Assembly (NCBI GenBank): GCA_905250885.1
Contig: CAJNOQ010000189.1
Span: 1 to 64,000 of the forward strand
From: Didymodactylos carnosus
Lineage: Eukaryota; Rotifera; Eurotatoria; Philodinida; Philodinidae
DNA length: 64,000 bases
Direction: 5' to 3'
Program-made: the position numbers and the translations under genes
The notes under the pieces: generated by a model
What the model was told of the DNA's origin: nothing
The model's database searches: none
The model's input: only the letters and a program-made list of their open reading frames with translations
Shown: in pieces, positions 62,080 through 64,000 of the stretch
How positions within the stretch are numbered: the stretch's first letter is position 1
How the letters are laid out: each line of letters begins with the position of its first letter

Positions 62080-62790
62080 GCCCGATATTGACATCATCAG
62101 TCGCAATCAAAAAATAGACATCGTCGAATTCACTGCCTATCTGGATGTTTTGTTTCTAAGGATCATTCTTCCGAAAAGGAAATAGAAACGAGGATAACGA
62201 AGGCCTCAGTAGCTTTCAACATGCTTCGAAATGTGATTTAGTATCGAAAAACTGTACCGATTGGAGCAAAATTACGCATCGCCCGGTCATGTATTATACC
62301 AGTTTTATTGTATGACAGCGAGGTTTGATCTATAACGTTGACCCATGAAAAACGATTAAACACATTGTATATGGCTTGTCTCTTTGTTGCTTGGAGATGA
62401 TACACTAGGTTATGATACACTGATATGCCTTAATATTAGCGCGCTTCGACGAACGAATGGGAAAACAATCGGACGAACATATTGCATTTCTTTAATGCAC
62501 CAAAAACTCTTATACCTTTTTTTTGTTATCGTATCTTTTTGATCTTCACCCTACACCGAAAAGTAAGGGTCTTTTAACTAACTAATTGATTGTATTTTTA
62601 CTGTGTCTGTGTTCATCATTTTCTGTCTTTTACCTTTTGTACCTGTGTGTTTTCTTTTTCTTTATTGATATTGCGCTAGACAGAGCAGGATTCAATAGGG
62701 CTACATTATACTCCTTTTGACTAGCTACTTTTTTTCATGTCCTTCCATTTTTGGCAAATAAAGTTCAAAGTTCAGGTTCAAACATCAACC
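62080..62790 (+). mobile_element. 3' end of a dead non-LTR retrotransposon (LINE)
   Basis: One frame around 62187-62395 reads IETRITKASVAFNMLRNV, then IGAKLRIARSCIIPVLLYDS, then LTHEKRLNTLYMACL. This is the conserved segment after the reverse-transcriptase core in jockey/CR1-like elements (RI..A..AF..L; TKLRI....PVLLYGSE). Two in-frame stops interrupt this stretch. A ~300-base T-rich 3' untranslated region follows, ending GCAAATAAAGTTCAAAGTTC, a typical LINE tail. The copy is 5'-truncated. Confidence 0.7.
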
Positions 62791-64000
62791 ACCGACTTAT
62801 TTGGAGAGCCGAAAAAGAAGAAAAATATTATTTCCGTTACTGGTATAAGGTGCTACCGTGGCTACCGTTACAGGTGTAGGGTGCTGTCGTAGCAGTTTCG
62901 ATAGCCTGACATCTTCCCTGCAGTTGACAAGCTTCTAATGGTCATCCATCTCGTTACTAGTGAACAATTGCAGCTCTGGCCAGAAGGCTAGCCTGACACA
63001 GAGTTCTTTCGCTCAATTACTTGAGCTCCCCTTGAACATGAAAGTGAAAGAGCCAACGATAAAAAACTATCTAAAGAATACATGTCGAATGAGAGTAAAC
63101 ATAGAACTTTTTTATGTTTGACGGGACTAGATCGATCAAAACACAAAATAAATACAAATACAAATGTGTATGTCGCAGAAGAAATTAAAATTCAGGAAAA
63201 TTCAGATTTAATTTTCTCCTAGACAAAATTCTCCTTTGAAAAATTTTAATGTTTGGTTTAAACTATTTATTATGATAAAAAAAAAAAAGAAGAAAAAGAC
63301 ATATGATGATATCAAAAAACTTAGACGACTAAATGCAATGTCTTTCAGCGATTCGAAGTTAAATGATTCCCGGAAATGATTTCCCGGTAAAGAAAAAATC
63401 AAATGAAGTTAAACGTATGCAAGGAAAAAGATGAAGAACGAGAGACGAAGAGAAAAGGCTAAACTAAACATGTAAATAGTAGTAGTATAAAAGTGAGACG
63501 TACCTGAACAGATACATTCTATAATATGTGGTAGATATATGTTACGTATCAGAGCGTTTTAATGTTTTTATGAATTCAATAACAGTTAAATAAATAGATT
63601 TGAACTGCTCGCGCTCCAGATTAGTTTTTAAAAGAAAGAAATTTATGGTTATTTTTTGTTTACCTGGCATCAAGTCAGAGATTTTCTTGAATTATTTCGA
63701 CAGTTTGTATATGGATGGTAGACAAAAAAAGAAATGATCAATCGAGCCACATTCACATTGATTTCTACAAGAGAGATTTTTAAGAAAAAAGATGAAAATT
63801 TCGATCAGAAAAATCACAGCGTAACTGATAATTTATTTCATCGTATTTTCTTTCAATGTTATACATTCTGTAGTCCAGGTAATATAAACTAACCTGGTTG
63901 ATTTTTTCAATTCTTTTTTCTGAAGTTGCGAATGACTTTCAAACCTTTCTACCAAGTAATTGATGGAAGTATGACACATGATACATCTATCTAGCGGCTT

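Larger units (their letters stand above)
60196..64000. other. Intergenic with microsatellite, palindromic element and LINE tail
   Basis: After the transporter 3' region come a TA repeat (about 60582-60604), nested inverted repeats at 61547-61864 and a LINE 3' fragment at 62080-62790. 62800-64000 shows no gene. Confidence 0.4.

Overview
This window looks like nuclear DNA of a small invertebrate. It is AT-rich, and almost all introns are short (about 50-130 bases) GT-AG introns. The genes are single-copy animal families separated by many short inverted-repeat transposons. A bdelloid-type rotifer fits the compact introns, the density of small transposons and acceptor-like sequences just before some start codons, but that is inference. 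I built the gene models by hand from reading frames and splice sites. In each multi-exon model the exon lengths sum to a multiple of three and the splice phases agree.

Layout, left to right. 1-486 is a short terminal-inverted-repeat element. 1050-1696 is the last exon of a rhodopsin-like receptor (+). 4759-6850 (-) is a TRMT10C/MRPP1-like mitochondrial tRNA methyltransferase and RNase P subunit. 8630-24651 (-) holds a tandem pair of prosaposin-type genes: an ordinary-sized one (549 aa, 22123-24651) and, 335 bases downstream of it, a giant one (2,036 aa, 39 exons, 8630-21787). 30824-31470 (-) is a Ly6/Quiver-type GPI-anchored protein. 34397-35814 (+) is a CEP43/FOP centrosomal protein. 38386-39808 (+) is a GRB2/Drk adaptor. 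42177-43255 (+) is a disrupted UBXN4 copy. 43921-47051 (+) is a TBC1D16 Rab GAP. 57875-60195 (+) is an SLC16 monocarboxylate-transporter family member. The rest is intergenic DNA with MITE-like elements (two hAT-like), a long hairpin, a tRNA relic and a LINE 3' fragment.

The most interesting locus is the giant polysaposin gene. It has three SapA domains and about nineteen SapB-type domains, against two and four in vertebrate prosaposin. Its last four SapB domains match the last four of the neighbouring gene one for one. The middle is a divergent cysteine-rich array that includes three two-cysteine mini-units, a domain type that has lost both cysteines of one disulfide, two domains missing their first half, and a candidate 'lost' exon still legible inside one intron. 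The genes do not form an operon. The shared theme at the saposin locus is lysosomal or secreted lipid-binding peptides. The other genes are housekeeping or signalling genes with no evident functional link.
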